Shown here: positions 20,902 to 32,192 of the stretch, one piece after another
Position numbering within the stretch: the first letter of the stretch is position 1
Layout of the letters: the number at the start of each line of letters is the position of its first letter
From: Meghimatium bilineatum
Lineage: Eukaryota; Mollusca; Gastropoda; Stylommatophora; Philomycidae
Assembly (NCBI GenBank): GCA_034231615.1
Contig: CM067315.1
Coordinates: 28,319,623-28,383,622 of the forward strand
Direction: 5' to 3'
Length of the DNA stretch: 64,000 bases
The notes under the pieces: model-generated
The model's database searches: none
What the model was told of the DNA's origin: nothing
The model's input: the letters and a program-made list of their open reading frames with translations, nothing else
Program-made: the position numbers and the translations under genes

Positions 20902-22360
20902 AATGACTAGATAAGAGCAATTTACCAACAAAGGTTAGGAAATACCACGAAACTAGAGCACCAAAGGTCCACAGTGTATAATTAAAAACAACTTGCGCCA
21001 GCTTAACGATGGTTCAGGCCTAGCTCTTCTTAGTTACCTCCTGTGCAATTTCATATTTAGGATAGCGGCGGTGACTTTTTTAGGTACTTGGACAAAAGGT
21101 AAAACTACGGATCAACTCTTCACTGTGCTATAAATAGCACACATTTTTAACTAGAAGACATCACAGATTTCCATGTAACACCAATGAAATTATACCAATG
21201 GAAGCCGTGATGTCACATCTCCCGACACAAATTATATCAACCTCATTTATAATTATAACTTTTATAACTAATTCATTTTTTAATTTATAACTGATCCTAT
21301 CCCCCACCCTAATCTAAATGCTAATGCCAAATTAGTATTCTGTTTAAAATAACATACTTTAATTTTAATTACAACTTCTGCAATCATACTGCAAAGGTTA
21401 GGTAATACCTCAAAACTATTACAAAAGTCATAGTGAAGAGTTGATCTGTAGTTGCGCCGAACAAAATGTTCAAAATAGTGCTACATAATTAAATTATAAT
21501 CAATAAAAGGTAGTACTGCTAGTAGAACAGAATGAAAATAATACGTGGGAGACAGGTAATGGAGTTCTACTGGAAAACAACTGACACACTATCACTGTCG
21601 GATGCCTACATGAGTTAATATAGCATACACAACAAAACACAGAATATAATCATTCAAATGACAATACACAGGACATAATCAATGTTTCAGACCAAAAGGC
21701 TTTTTTTCAAGATACGCACATAACATAAAAACGATAAAAAATACCACAAGTAGAAATGAATACACTACAACAAGTGTGTCTGAGTGAAATATGGTAGTTA
21801 GATTCAGGAAGTACACAAAGACGATAATATAGGTGGAACGAGAGGAACACAACTATGGCGTAAATGACGGCACAAAATGAATAAAGACGAAGACCGATCC
21901 AACCAAGTCTAATCACAAATTTTCGAATTGCTCCCCTGAACAATAAAATTGCCCCCTTGTGGGGCATTGTGAAATGCTGCTCTATAGTGTTTGTTAATTA
22001 CAAGAAACCCAGTTTCTTGATTCTTAAATTGTACACTATGATTAACTATCATATGTTAACTTTCCCACTGTTGAGTTGTGCCCCTAAGCAATAGTGCATG
22101 CACAAACACAACAAAAGGCAAAATCAACTGTTGTTGAGGATCAGTTTTTTTTTTTTTTTGCAATAACTTTATTATTTGAAATAATTATTGGTGGGGGTTA
22201 TTTAAAAAAACTGGCACACAAAAACCACATCAGCTTGTCCATTGCCAACTTCCCATATTCCAACCTTGATCTTCAGTCATATCACATCTTACCATGGAAA
22301 TGGTTAGGGAATACCTCTAAAGTTTAAACTGGAACAAAGTTCACAGTGACCTCTAAAGCG
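20515..22360. repeat. Repeated AAGGTTAGG..ATACCT motif block
   Basis: A segment of about 45 bp containing GGTTAGGTAATACCTCAAAA, then ACAAAGGTCACAGTG-like sequence, occurs four times: inverted at about 20530-20580, and direct at 20932-20975, 21391-21432 and 22297-22352. It is interleaved with the foldback copies, so the whole 20.1-22.4 kb stretch may be built from one element family. There are also a G run at 20634-20647 and a T run at 22145-22159. Confidence 0.55.
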
Positions 22361-23384
22361 GCAGATGCGCCAAAATAATAATATAGGCCTAATAGAAACA
22401 TCATCCAGTAACTAATAGACTAATGGCCACCTAAATAAATTAAAAATTTAAGAAACGCAGGTGGAAAGCAAAGTTCAAACTGCAAACACCAGTGTCCAAG
22501 TCGGACAGTCACTCATACTTTAACCTGGCTCGATATCGAAGGAATAAAAAAAAAAGTCATGTCAATTCACTGATATTTGTTGCTACAATAACAAACATGG
22601 CTTCTGTTAACACAAACTTGGTTGACACTATGAGTATCCCATATCAGATAACACATGCAGAAATTGTTTTTTTCTTACTATAGAGCAGTACAATGCTGAC
22701 AGTTGAGAAATTCTGCAGTCTACATTTCTTCTGCTAATAGTGCGCTGCACGAATAAGTATTGATTAGCGTTTATCTACGCGTTACGGAAGCACAATGAAA
22801 TCAATGGGGCTCTTAACATTGAACGGCTTTGATGTAGCATGAAATGGAGACATAAGAAAGACTGTGGCACATCTCTACACCATCTTGAAATCTATCATGC
22901 AGACGTCAAGCCTATGTGGACATTAAGGCTAACAGGAATAGACACAGCATTTGACGCTATTCTTGCTGTTATGAATGGTTATTTTTCCCAATAGTGTTCC
23001 ATTATTTCTGATTGTGTTCTGTGTATTGTTTTGTTTTATTTCCCTTTGTACCCTAGTTATAGGAAAGCATTGTTCCGCTCAGCAATGTTCTGTTAAAAAT
23101 GTGGTGGTGTCTACTTGTGCTGTACCCACTCCCACTGCAATAATTCATTCATTAGTCCTAGCCATTAATCGACAAATGTTTACAGACATTTGTTAGACCA
23201 CAATTCAGATGTAAAAAGATCACCCAACCATGTCAATTTTGAGCTTTGCAGGACTACATAACTTAAGATTTTCTGCAGGCTTCATGGGCTGATGAAGGTG
23301 CCAAATATGGTCTGTCTGCGTGCTGTTTTTGAGGAGTCTATAGTTAACACTAAAAGTGCAGAGCTTTGAATTTCATCCCTTATA
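22361..23384. other. No feature recognised
   Basis: Unique-looking sequence. Small frames at 22492-22683 and 22975-23196 show no recognisable domain and are not supported as genes. Confidence 0.5.
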
Positions 23385-23560
23385 TATCTATGTTCCTTCA
23401 CTGCCGAATACGTGCATAGGGCAGAAACCACAGCTCTCCAGTTTGAGCGATGTGATGTTACTGTGTGTAATTCTTGTATGTTGTTAGACCCATAGTCATA
23501 GTCATACCCTCTTTGATGGTTGTTCTGCTGCATAGTCTCTCTTGGTCTTTTTCTTTTGCC
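23385..23560 (+). repeat. Dispersed repeat, copy 2
   Basis: The partner of 19245-19420, with the same segment order. It is followed by an (AT)n run at about 23638-23654. Nothing further is recognised to about 24480, which would lie in the first intron of RPL37. Confidence 0.6.
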
Positions 23561-24524
23561 ATCTTGTAGGCCCTACACATTTTATGATTGTAGTGGCAGT
23601 CTGTTTTCATTCATCCTAAGTAGGCCTACATGTTCGATATATATATATATATATGTTCATCATTTTCTTATTGTTGTAGAAACATATACATATTGCTGTT
23701 TGGTGTCTTCTTTTCATGTTTGCATCTACCATTACTTGTCAATTGCTGTTTCATTATCATTACTGTTTAGACATAGAATAGTACTGGGAAAAGAGACAAA
23801 CCCTGTGGCATTCCTGGATAAATTGTAGTAGGCTCCAATTATCACATACTACACCGTAGTATCACCTGCCTTTCATGCAGCATTAATGATATTCGTCAAA
23901 TGATAAACAGATCCACCTGTAGTAGCATGGGCAAATTCATGAGATTCACACGAAATCCTATTATGCATCCTCAAGATCAATCACTCCGGACCAGCCTGGA
24001 ACCCTTCAAAAACATATGCAAGCACAGCAGCATTGAACCACATTTCTTTATTATGTCTGTAACCACAGAGTAGATGGAAATGCATGACGACTCCATGTTG
24101 CATGAAAGTCTACATGCACACTTTTCGTGGGAAGTTTGCCAATAATATTCTTTATTATGACGATTCAGCATTCTCAGATGTCAGCTGGATTGTTGTTGGG
24201 TTTCTTCAGTGATAGTAAAAAAACGTGAGCCACTTTGTAGGAATACATTAATTAGTTCATAACAACCTGGTGGTTGTGTGAACCGCTGAAGTTTTTATTT
24301 CAAACCATGGATAACTACTTGAAACCTCTTTCTGTTGGTCGGCAGATGACTGACCTAACACTACATTACAATAGCTCTCATTTAAGTCTAGTCTGTTAAG
24401 TATTAGTCACACTTACCAGGGCAACAGCACACAATATAACTTCATTATTGATGCTCTGATCCCCTTCAGTAAATCCTTCAGAATGTATCTACTCACCATT
24501 CATATTTATCATTTTCTTTTTCAG

Positions 24525-24660
24525 ACCAAGGGAACATCTAGTTTTGGTAAAAGGCATAACAAGACCCACACCTTTTGCAGGAGGTGTGGGCAAAGATCTT
24601 TTCATATTCAGAAGAAAACATGTTCTAGATGTGCATACCCAAGCCCTCGCCTCAGGCACT
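24525..24660 (+). CDS. RPL37: RPL37 exon 2
   Basis: Follows acceptor TTTTTCAG and ends before donor GTAAGT, in phase 1. It encodes residues 2-46 with all four zinc-binding cysteines. Confidence 0.95.
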
Positions 24661-27386
24661 GTAAGTTTTATACTTTTTTTAATTGAGTAAATTTAGTATA
24701 ATACTTAGGAATCATAGAGGAGCTTAGGTGGTTAGTGTTATGGCTTCATAGTCTGATGTTCAATTTCTACTTCAGCTGGAAATATTTTTTTAAATGGTGG
24801 GTACATCAATCCAGCCTGTAGAAATTGGTACCACATTTTCTGGAAAAATATTATATGGACCAAGTACTGATATCAACCCTATGTATTCTGTTGGTCAATG
24901 AAAATATATGAATCTAATGCTTCATTCCCCAATATTCCAGTGACATGGAAAGGGAATGTATTGAATTGTGGAGTACAATTTGTCAGACCACAGATTTGAA
25001 CATGTGTTGTGTGATGTATTCTCTCCAGTACATTGTCTTCCCAATGAACTCCCTGAATTCTTTTTTTGTATTGGGCTATGCAGCTTGGCTTTTCCAGCGA
25101 CGTATTATGCTATCTTTAATGTCGTCAGTCCATCGTTTTCTTGGCTCCCTCATTTGAACGTAGTGATTAAAAATAGTTGAAAGCAGCATGCAAATATTCC
25201 AAATTGCTAAAAATAATATTCCTTTACCTAAACACTCCATATAGAATCAGTGTATTTGCATTCACATCATATAAAAAAAACCTATGTGGTTATATTGACT
25301 ATTTTCACCATGTCAAATTTTTTGTCACACAATATCACAATATCAAAATCCTTCCTGTACATGTCGCAGCGTCTGCTGTGGCAAAGTGGCCTTTATTTCC
25401 ACCTCCCTGCACTCCTTCACAGGAAAACATGCAGTAAAGAAAGTTTTATGTAGTCTAGAAAATGGTAATAGTCACCATTTTATTTGCGCTAATGGCTTGA
25501 CACATCTGACTTCAAAGGAATTTGATTGTAAATTCTTTCAACACTGGAAAAGTTCTCCCTACTTGCATTAATCCGTTCCATTGAGCATTCATTGCTGGCA
25601 TTTGTAGCCCTATTCAAAATGTGTATATGAAGGTTTTTGTGTAAATGTGATTTGATCAACTTTTGACAGTTATTCTATGCATTTATTCTACAGATAATTG
25701 GTCAAAGAAGGCTCAGAAAAGGAGGACAACGGGTACCGGGAGGTTGAGGCATCTTAAAGTTGTCTATAGGAGATTCAGGTTAATACTTCTATTTAGGCGT
25801 TATACATTATGTGTGTGCTTGTGTTTTGTGTAGGTAAGTTAGCAGGGGATTTCACTGGCACAGAGGTTAAGATGTTCGCTTTGTACTCAAGAGGTTTGAA
25901 TCCTATGCTATGAGTGGTATTCTGCTTCATTGAGAGGAATAGAGATCACATGGGGTGACCTGAGTACAGTGAAGTCAATTCTCTTACACTTTTTGATAAG
26001 TTAGCACTGAAAAAAGGTCATCTCTATTTGATGACAGTTTCATCTACACCTAATATTTTCCTCATGCAAAAATATTGTACAGGTGATCAAAACAACACGG
26101 ATAGATAAAACTTGAAATTAAAACGTCAGAAGTTGCAAGATGAAGTTTGTTCTCAAAACTCCTGCGGATCAATAGGATGTATTTCGGAGAATGAAATGCT
26201 GTGTTGTCATTTACAGAGTAGCTGCAATATCTGCACCTTTTGGCCTGACACTTCTGATTTCAGCATGTTTTCTGGGCCACATTGACCTACAGTTTGGTGT
26301 GGTATCCATCTCTACTTCATAACGTCCTTAGTTGCCTCTTGCGACATGATTGGAAGGTAAGCAGTGTTGCTATTCTAAACTCCCACTTTGGGTCCTGGCA
26401 ACACTGGAGCAGAATGAAAATATTCACTATTCACATTTGTTAAATAATATATAAAATATAAATATATGACGTGCAAATATTGCTGCCAAATTAAATCCTG
26501 GTTTCTTAGGGTTAACACTTTCCTGACCAATATCGTCGAAAGCGCAGTGATAGATCAGTAAAATGGAAATACCCATTGCAATAATGTTACTGAAAATAGC
26601 ATTTCCGGGAAATTATGTGTAAAAATGGAAGCATTTTTGAAATACCGATATAGACATCGTAGATGTGTTTTTGTCATGAAATATCGAAGAATTCGAAGGT
26701 AGTATTATATGATATATTGAAATTAATGTAAATCCAGCAATACGGCAAGTCGCATTTTGCACGTGAAATAACTCTTAACGCTTTCAAATTAATTCTAAAA
26801 GTGCAAACAGTCGTTACAATACAAAAAGTTTCAAGGCTCTCTTGCGCTAGGTTGATTTATGCAAATTTTTAAAGACAGTGATGTCAATGAATAAATTCTT
26901 GCGTGCACCCTCGGTAATGGGAGATAAGTACGTTCTGGATTGCTGGTGGATAGTGTTAAAACATATTGCCCTGGTACCAAAGAACTCTAGACAATGAAGA
27001 CTTCAAATCAAGCCATTGCAGACAGCTGGGCCACCTTTATCGACTAAGGATCTCATGCAAAGGTCCAACATGCATCTGAAATCCAAATCACCAAACACAT
27101 AATTCAGGTCTGGTCAGAGAATTGCCGGATGCAGAAGATGAAGGCCTACAAATATAAAACAAAAGAAAGATGTGTTCAGTCTGACCTTTTACAGATTGGG
27201 GAGAAGCCCCACACCCAATTGTTTATTATATGTCATTGTCTGCTTATATCATGTCCAGCTTTATGGTACATGGGCTTCATATATTTTCTTATTGATTTAT
27301 ATAGGAATGGTTTCCGTGAGGGGACTGTACCGAAGCCAAGAAGCCTGACGACAGCACCCGCATCTACAGTTGTTGCTACTAAATAA
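24525..27386 (+). CDS. RPL37: Ribosomal protein L37 (eL37), exons 2-4
   Basis: Component of the large cytosolic ribosomal subunit, bound to rRNA through a C4 zinc finger. Coding exons are 24525-24660, 25694-25778 and 27305-27386. Joined to an upstream ATG they give 101 residues, compared with about 97 in mammals. The start [20 protein letters not shown] carries zinc ligands C19 and C22, with C34 and C37 in CSRC. The middle has [20 protein letters not shown] and KVVYRRFR. The end has [13 protein letters not shown] followed by a lineage-specific Ala/Thr/Val tail. All splice sites are GT-AG with matching phases 1 and 2. An AATAAA overlaps the stop codon, so the 3' UTR should be very short. Introns hold a decayed LINE piece and SINEs. 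Confidence 0.95.
24955..25165 (-). mobile_element. Decayed LINE C-terminal fragment
   Basis: Read on the minus strand, the text near 25160-25080 resembles [20 protein letters not shown], the post-RT tail common in RTE-like and related LINEs. It lies in intron 2 of RPL37 and contains stops. Confidence 0.55.
25370..25520 (-). mobile_element. SINE-b, damaged copy
   Basis: TAGTCTAGAAAATGG, CACCATTTTATTTGCGC, AATGGCTTGACACATCTGAC follow the SINE-b order. The tail side is poorly conserved. It lies in an RPL37 intron. Confidence 0.5.
25694..25778 (+). CDS. RPL37: RPL37 exon 3
   Basis: Acceptor TTCTACAG, donor GTTAAT. It encodes [20 protein letters not shown] and KVVYRRF, then two bases of Arg. The best-conserved part of eL37 after the zinc finger. 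Confidence 0.95.
25845..26030 (+). mobile_element. tRNA-derived SINE, old copy
   Basis: The box A-like TGGCACAGAGGTTAAG is followed about 35 bases later by a box B-like GGTTTGAATCC. The body continues with GGGGTGACCTGAGTACAG. It is similar in its head to 47165-47430. No clear target duplication. Confidence 0.5.
26135..26400 (-). mobile_element. SINE-a copy
   Basis: Reversed and diverged: TCTCAAAACTCCTGCGGATC, TAGGATGTATTTCGGAGAAT, CTGCAATATCTGCACCTTTT, GGCCTGACAC, TTGCCTCTTGCGACATG, ACTTTGGGTCCTGGCAACAC. The GAA tail is lost. Bases 26410-27120 hold nothing recognised. Confidence 0.7.
27305..27386 (+). CDS. RPL37: RPL37 exon 4
   Basis: Acceptor TTATATAG. It encodes the last base of Arg, [13 protein letters not shown] and the divergent tail, ending at TAA (27384-27386). 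Confidence 0.95.
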
Positions 27387-27387
27387 A
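27382..27387 (+). terminator. RPL37 polyadenylation signal overlapping stop
   Basis: AATAAA at 27382-27387 includes the TAA stop codon of RPL37. A T-rich stretch follows at 27417-27424. Cleavage would be expected roughly 10-30 bases downstream. Confidence 0.7.
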
Positions 27388-27563
27388 ATGAGTGTTTCAA
27401 ATATGAAAGACATTGTGTTTTTTTGTGTAAAATTGTATATCGGTTTGTTTAATTAACACTTTTAAAACCAATTATGTCGTAGCATTTGTTTGGAGTGGGG
27501 GTATTTTGCTGGCTCAGCTCAAGTATTATTATTTGCTGTGCATCCTTTATATTAAATCCATCC

Positions 27564-27818
27564 TTCTTTTTCTGCATTTGTTCTCAAACTCCTGCAGATT
27601 AGCAGGATGTAGTACAGATAGTGGAATGCGCTGTGTCATGGTTTGCAATATCTGCACCTTTCGGTATGACACTTCCAACTTCACGACTTTGGGCTGTCAA
27701 TGACCTTGTATGGGGTGGGATAGCCAACTTCATCCCATGACCTCCTTAATTGCCTCTTGTGACATGCATGGAAGGTAAATAGTGTTGCTATTCTTTGGAC
27801 CCAGGCAACACGTGGGTG
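27564..27818 (-). mobile_element. SINE-a copy with target duplication
   Basis: A reversed copy bounded by perfect 13-bp duplications ATTAAATCCATCC (27551-27563 and 27819-27831). It runs from TTCTTTTTCTGCATTTG (tail side) to GACCCAGGCAACACGTGGG (5' side). This copy and 42844-43118 define the unit as about 255-275 bp. Confidence 0.95.
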
Positions 27819-28154
27819 ATTAAATCCATCCATGACATGCGGGTACCATATTGGATGCATAAGCAGAATCCTTCAGCAATTACCTGTGTGTGAACCGGAA
27901 TCTGGACTTCTAGTTCAGGGTGCAAAGAATAGGGCTGCTGTTATCTTTCCAGGCATAACATGGGAGACCATAAAGGAAAGTTGAGGAATGGGCTGTCACA
28001 TTGAAAAAAAATCTTCATTGTCCCTGCATGTCTTGTCTCAATTTCTTACTTTTGTTTTCTATCGATTGATTCACATGTATGGTGATGCAGACCAGAAGAC
28101 ATAAGGTTTCTCTGTTGGTCATTTCTCATTATGTTCTCTGCATAAATATTAAAG

Positions 28155-28740
28155 AGATATCTATGGTGATCTGACACATCCTTCTCCGGTTCCTTTTTTC
28201 CGAACTGAACAACCAAATGTTTCACTATATACTTTTACAGCTGCTTGCTGGTCTTGATATAATGTTTTTATGAGTTGGATTAGGTGTAGTGGGAAACCCA
28301 TGTCCTTCATGATATTCCAAAGTTTTTTATGTTGTACACAATCCAATGCTTTGGTGTAGTCAATAAGACATGTTTAGATGTCGACATTAAAGTCTATGCA
28401 TGATATTCTGTATATTGAAAATATGGTATCTACCTGTGCTTCATTGAACTCTTCTTCCAGCTTATGTTGTAGTATTTTCATGATGATACCAAGTTGTAGG
28501 CACATTTTGCTGGAGTGACTGATCAGTGCAATGGTTGTGTAGTTGGTGAAAAGTGTTAGACTTTTCATCTTTGGTACCAGTATGTAGAATGATAGTGTCC
28601 TTTCCTTGAGCCAAACTTCACTATTCCAGATCTTGGTGCAGAGTGTTTGATAGATGGTGATGGTCGTTTCTCCTCCTGCCTTGATGTTTTGGTTAGACCC
28701 TACAAATTTATTTTTGTACATGAATAAAATCATTTGATCT
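28155..28740 (-). mobile_element. RTE-like LINE reverse transcriptase fragment
   Basis: On the minus strand, 28733-28374 reads GGETTITIYQTLCTKIWNSE, ..KERTLSFYILVPK and NYTTIALISHSSKMCLQ (RT motifs 0-2). Then 28346-28161 reads DCVQHKKLWNIMKDMGFP and LYQDQQAAVKV to a broken GEGCVRSP (motif 4 region, normally GVRQGC.LSP). There is a frame break between the parts. Confidence 0.82.
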
Positions 28741-29200
28741 TTGTTGACATACTAATTATTATGTCTTGAGAAAAGTTTTACCGCTTCAGACATTACATTT
28801 TCATCATCACTCCTGCTTTCAAAGATCAATATGGACATAAAGAGACAAATAATATCTACAATTTTCATACCAACACTTTGTTACCAGTGTCAAACATGAT
28901 CTTTAACCTCGCAGCAGGGGAAAATCATCACGTGAGATGAAGTGTGTAAGAAATGATATCAGAAAAAGAGTAGGGATAATGCTTTTTATCAAATATAAAA
29001 TGTCAGCAAATAAAATGTTTTTTTCACCTTATGAGAATGGACCAAAGCCAATTACCACTGATATCTTATAAAAAAAACGATCAGCTGGATACAGAGCAAA
29101 AGGTAGAAAGATGGATCAATAACATCACGGACTCTGTACAACTCTGACATCACATCTGGCCTTAACAGAAACTTAAGCTCCTGCCCATATGTTTAACAGC
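28741..29200. other. No feature recognised
   Basis: AT-rich sequence between two LINE fragments. No frame or repeat recognised. Confidence 0.5.
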
Positions 29201-29264
29201 AAGTTTGGATGCTATCAACCAGCTTCCAACTGGGAGACATTCTTAAACCCCATCTGTCTTGTAT

Positions 29265-29455
29265 TCATTCATTAGGTGCCATTCTGGCTGGTGTAGGCGA
29301 TCATGGCTCTCCACAGCTCTATCTTCAGTATTATCATGTATCAAATTTGTTGTTGCTGTTAAACTGTCTATTTCCTCATATTGTCTTTCTCTTGCCTGTA
29401 GTGACTGTTCTCCAAATCTTGTGTTTGAGAGTTCAAAATTGTCACATTTCACGCT
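29265..29455 (-). mobile_element. RTE-like LINE 3' end fragment
   Basis: The text GGTGCCATTCTGGCTGGTGT, then GATCATGGCTCTCCACAGCT, is the reverse of the LINE C-terminus seen at 36600-36640 (LWRAMTAYATRHGT). The minus frame continues upstream as TEDRAVESHDRL. It is a separate, older insertion from 28155-28740. Confidence 0.65.
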
Positions 29456-29734
29456 TAATGCAAAATGTATGATAAATAAATGATGTCATATAATTGACTA
29501 TATTCACCCTAATTTTTGCATGTGAGATATATGGTGACAGGTAGACCTTTACTTTAATCTGTATCTCAAATAAGCATAAATTAAAACAAATAAATGCAAG
29601 TTAATGAAAAAATGAATTCATAGGGTCTACGCCATTTTTAAAGTTCGGCAAAGCTGGAGAAACGTTCTATAGAAATACATAGTAAAACACACAATATAAT
29701 GCTAAGACATTTTGCTTATAAGATCGAGGTTGGG

Positions 29735-29805
29735 CATGGCCGTGTATTCCATTCTCTGGACTTCATCCTGCTAATATACATGACTTTTAGAACAAACACA
29801 GAGAG
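29735..29805 (+). mobile_element. SINE-a 3' end fragment
   Basis: TTCCATTCTCTGGACTTCAT, CCTGCTAATATACA and ACAAACACAGAGAGG match the last 70 bp of SINE-a. Confidence 0.55.
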
Positions 29806-29985
29806 GAACTCACCCCGATTGTTGACATAAAAATTTGTTGAAATGGGGACAGCAGATAAGGGGAATATGGGTGTTCACATTCCCCACCCCTTAGCAAATT
29901 TGGACATGTCTTAAACTTGCCAAAAGTAAGTGAAATCCAGGCCTCTTGATGACTCATTTGACTTCTCATTGGTCATTATGATTAT

Positions 29986-31049
29986 TAGGGCTCAGATTTT
30001 TATGACCTAAAAAAGGCGAAATATGACCATAAGGTTTTTCTCATTTATGAACCAAAAAAAAATGCAAATTATTATTGTTTGCATGTTTTACGCATTACAT
30101 AGTAGTCATGGTACCTACATACACTTAACAAAGCATGTATAAAAACACTTACCACATTTATTCCACAATGAAAACATTGTTTGTACAATTGCAACCGACA
30201 ACAACATGCATTTTTAGAGTTTCAAATTTGAACGATTGTCACTGAGAATTGTTTTATATTTTGAAAAACTTCGTTCTACATCACATGATGTCACAGGGGC
30301 AAATCTAAATAATGTCAGATCATTTGCTGAAAGTTCAGGTTCATCCTCTTGAAATGTTGCATGTTTACCACTAAGTATGTCTGCAATTTTGCACAATGAG
30401 AAATAACCAGAATTTCTATGAAGAACACTTTCTAATTTTACTTTAATCCTGTTGCTTACTTCACCACGTGATCCATTTATTTCTGTTTGAATTTGTTTCA
30501 CAATATCTAATGCATCATAAAGTGCAGTCCCTTCACTTTCCAGACGTTTTATTGCTTTTAAAATTGCCGAAAAGTTTGACTTTATATAAGTCAGATTTTG
30601 TGATAGTCTGGTAGAGAATAAGCTTTGCACTGCTTGTATTGATGTTGCGTCGTCTTTGTCTAGGGCATTAAATTTTAATTAGTGTTGAATAGTTGTCACA
30701 GTAATACTTTACAGCGTCCAGCCATGTACCCCAACGTGTAAGGATAGGTTGTGGAGGAAGTGGTAGTTGAGGAGCTTCTTCTTTGAATTTTTGTCTCTAA
30801 ACATAGTTTAAGATGTGCTAACATTGATAAGCAAACGGAGTACACCAGAAAATATGCAAAATATGACCTAAATCTCCAATTTCAGGCAAAATATGACCTC
30901 ATCAAAATTATGGTCAAAATATGCATTTATATGACAAATAAAAACAGCTTAAAATTGTTCAGAAATGCTTGAAACATGTAGAAATTAACTTAAAACTGAA
31001 AATATGCTTCAGGAAAAAAATATGACATTTCATGAAAATCCGAGCCCTA
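29986..31049 (-). mobile_element. hAT transposon, internally deleted, both ends present
   Basis: The terminal inverted repeats read TAGGGCTCAGATTTTTATGA on the left and, as reverse complement on the right, TAGGGCTCGGATTTTCATGA. An exact 8-bp target duplication ATGATTAT flanks them (29978-29985 and 31050-31057), the hAT hallmark. On the minus strand, 30630-30214 encodes the C-terminal hAT region with LTLFRFAPVTSCDVERSFSK. The element is only 1064 bp, so most of the transposase is missing. AATATGACC-like repeats cluster near both ends and are probably transposase binding sites. Confidence 0.95.
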
Positions 31050-31057
31050 ATGATTAT

Positions 31058-31370
31058 ACTTTGTGTGATAGCCAATGAAAATCAAGGTAATAGTCAAATG
31101 AGTAGTTAAGACAGCTGGATTTCCAATTATCCAGTAGATTTTATGTAGACGACCATGTTTGATTTCATATCTTCAGTCCAGTCATGGACCTCCAGCGGAC
31201 TGCATTGCAAAGGAAATAACAGGGGAGCAGTTACTATGGGTGAGCAGAAGTCTCCTTTGTTCTGGGACTGTCCCCTTTTTTGGTCTCTTGTCCCTAAGGG
31301 GATGCTACATTGTCCTTTTTCCCCGTTTTGTCCCCTTATTTATAAATGTGACATAATCATATCAGTTCTT
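31058..31370. other. No gene recognised
   Basis: Holds overlapping frames without domain similarity. TGTCCCC repeats are seen at 31268-31335, but I do not recognise an element. Confidence 0.5.
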
Positions 31371-31385
31371 GAATCTGAGTGTTTT

Positions 31386-31539
31386 TTCGCCGAAGACGGA
31401 TGTGTTGGGCCATTGGCGCAAATAAAACGGCAACACAACGCATTTCCATTCTCTGGACTACATTCAACTGGAAATCTGTAACATTGTCCTGTTACAAGAG
31501 AAATCCAATGGGAGTTTGAGAATGAACGCTGAAGAAGAA
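31386..31539 (+). mobile_element. SINE-b copy with target duplication
   Basis: A forward copy, TTCGCCGAAGACGGATGTG to GAATGAACGCTGAAGAAGAA. Perfect 15-bp duplications GAATCTGAGTGTTTT lie at 31371-31385 and 31540-31554. This copy gives a full length of about 154 bp for the family. Confidence 0.97.
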
Positions 31540-31744
31540 GAATCTGAGTGTTTTAATGTTTCAATTTTACCTCGTCATATGGAATATTTGTACAATATGG
31601 GAGATTACCCTCTATGTTATATAAAACATTTCCTGACAGATACCATTATTTACATAATACTCTCCTGAAGTCAATAACGTTTTAGGTGCCAAATATCCGG
31701 CATGATGCCAAAAATGAAAGTGCAGCTTCAGTAGAAACATCAAA

Positions 31745-32015
31745 GATGAATATCCTTTCTTGAAAGAAGACACCACTTACAAGGTGCAATGTACTGTGTG
31801 CCATTCCATGTTTTCCATTGTCAACTGAGGTTTTTATAATGTAAAACAGCACTTGAAGATGCAGAAACACAAAATGGCAGTCGCTGCTAACATTTCAAGC
31901 TACGGTGTTGCATCATTTTTTACAAGAGATAGGCAGTTAACTGATGAAAGTAAGAGTCTAGCTAGCAGCCAAGAAGCTCTTATTTGTAATTCATGCAGTG
32001 AAACATAACCTTTCC
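31745..32015 (+). mobile_element. hAT-like N-terminal zinc finger relic
   Basis: In broken frames the text reads DTTYKVQCTVCHSMFSIV, then NVKQHLKMQKHKMAVAA and SSYGVASFFTRDRQLTDE. This resembles the BED-type zinc finger at the start of some hAT transposases (CxxC..H..KH), followed by their usual SFF linker. A stop interrupts the finger. It is a separate relic from the hAT at 29986-31049, which is on the other strand. Confidence 0.6.
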
Positions 32016-32139
32016 ATGAGATCAATGGAGTGTACGTCAGAAATAGTTATAAATTTATTTCAGAAGAAATTTACATGTGGGCGAATGTAGTGCAAATCAA
32101 TTCTAGTAAATGTTCTTGCACCTTTTGCAGTAGCCTAAG

Positions 32140-32192
32140 AAAACTGGACTTGCTGTGTAGACATGTCACACTGCGAACGAGAAGAAGAAGAC
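32140..32192 (+). mobile_element. GAA-tail LINE 3' end, very short
   Basis: AAACTGGACTTGCTGTGTAG, then ACATGTCACACTGCGAACGA and GAAGAAGAAG, match the 3' UTR end of the LINE at 17282-17725. Block B starts at its tail, as block A starts at the equivalent end near 11464. Confidence 0.8.

Noticed and set aside
22492-22683. Small frame as a possible gene
   Set aside because: No domain, no splice support, and it lies near the foldback repeat cluster.
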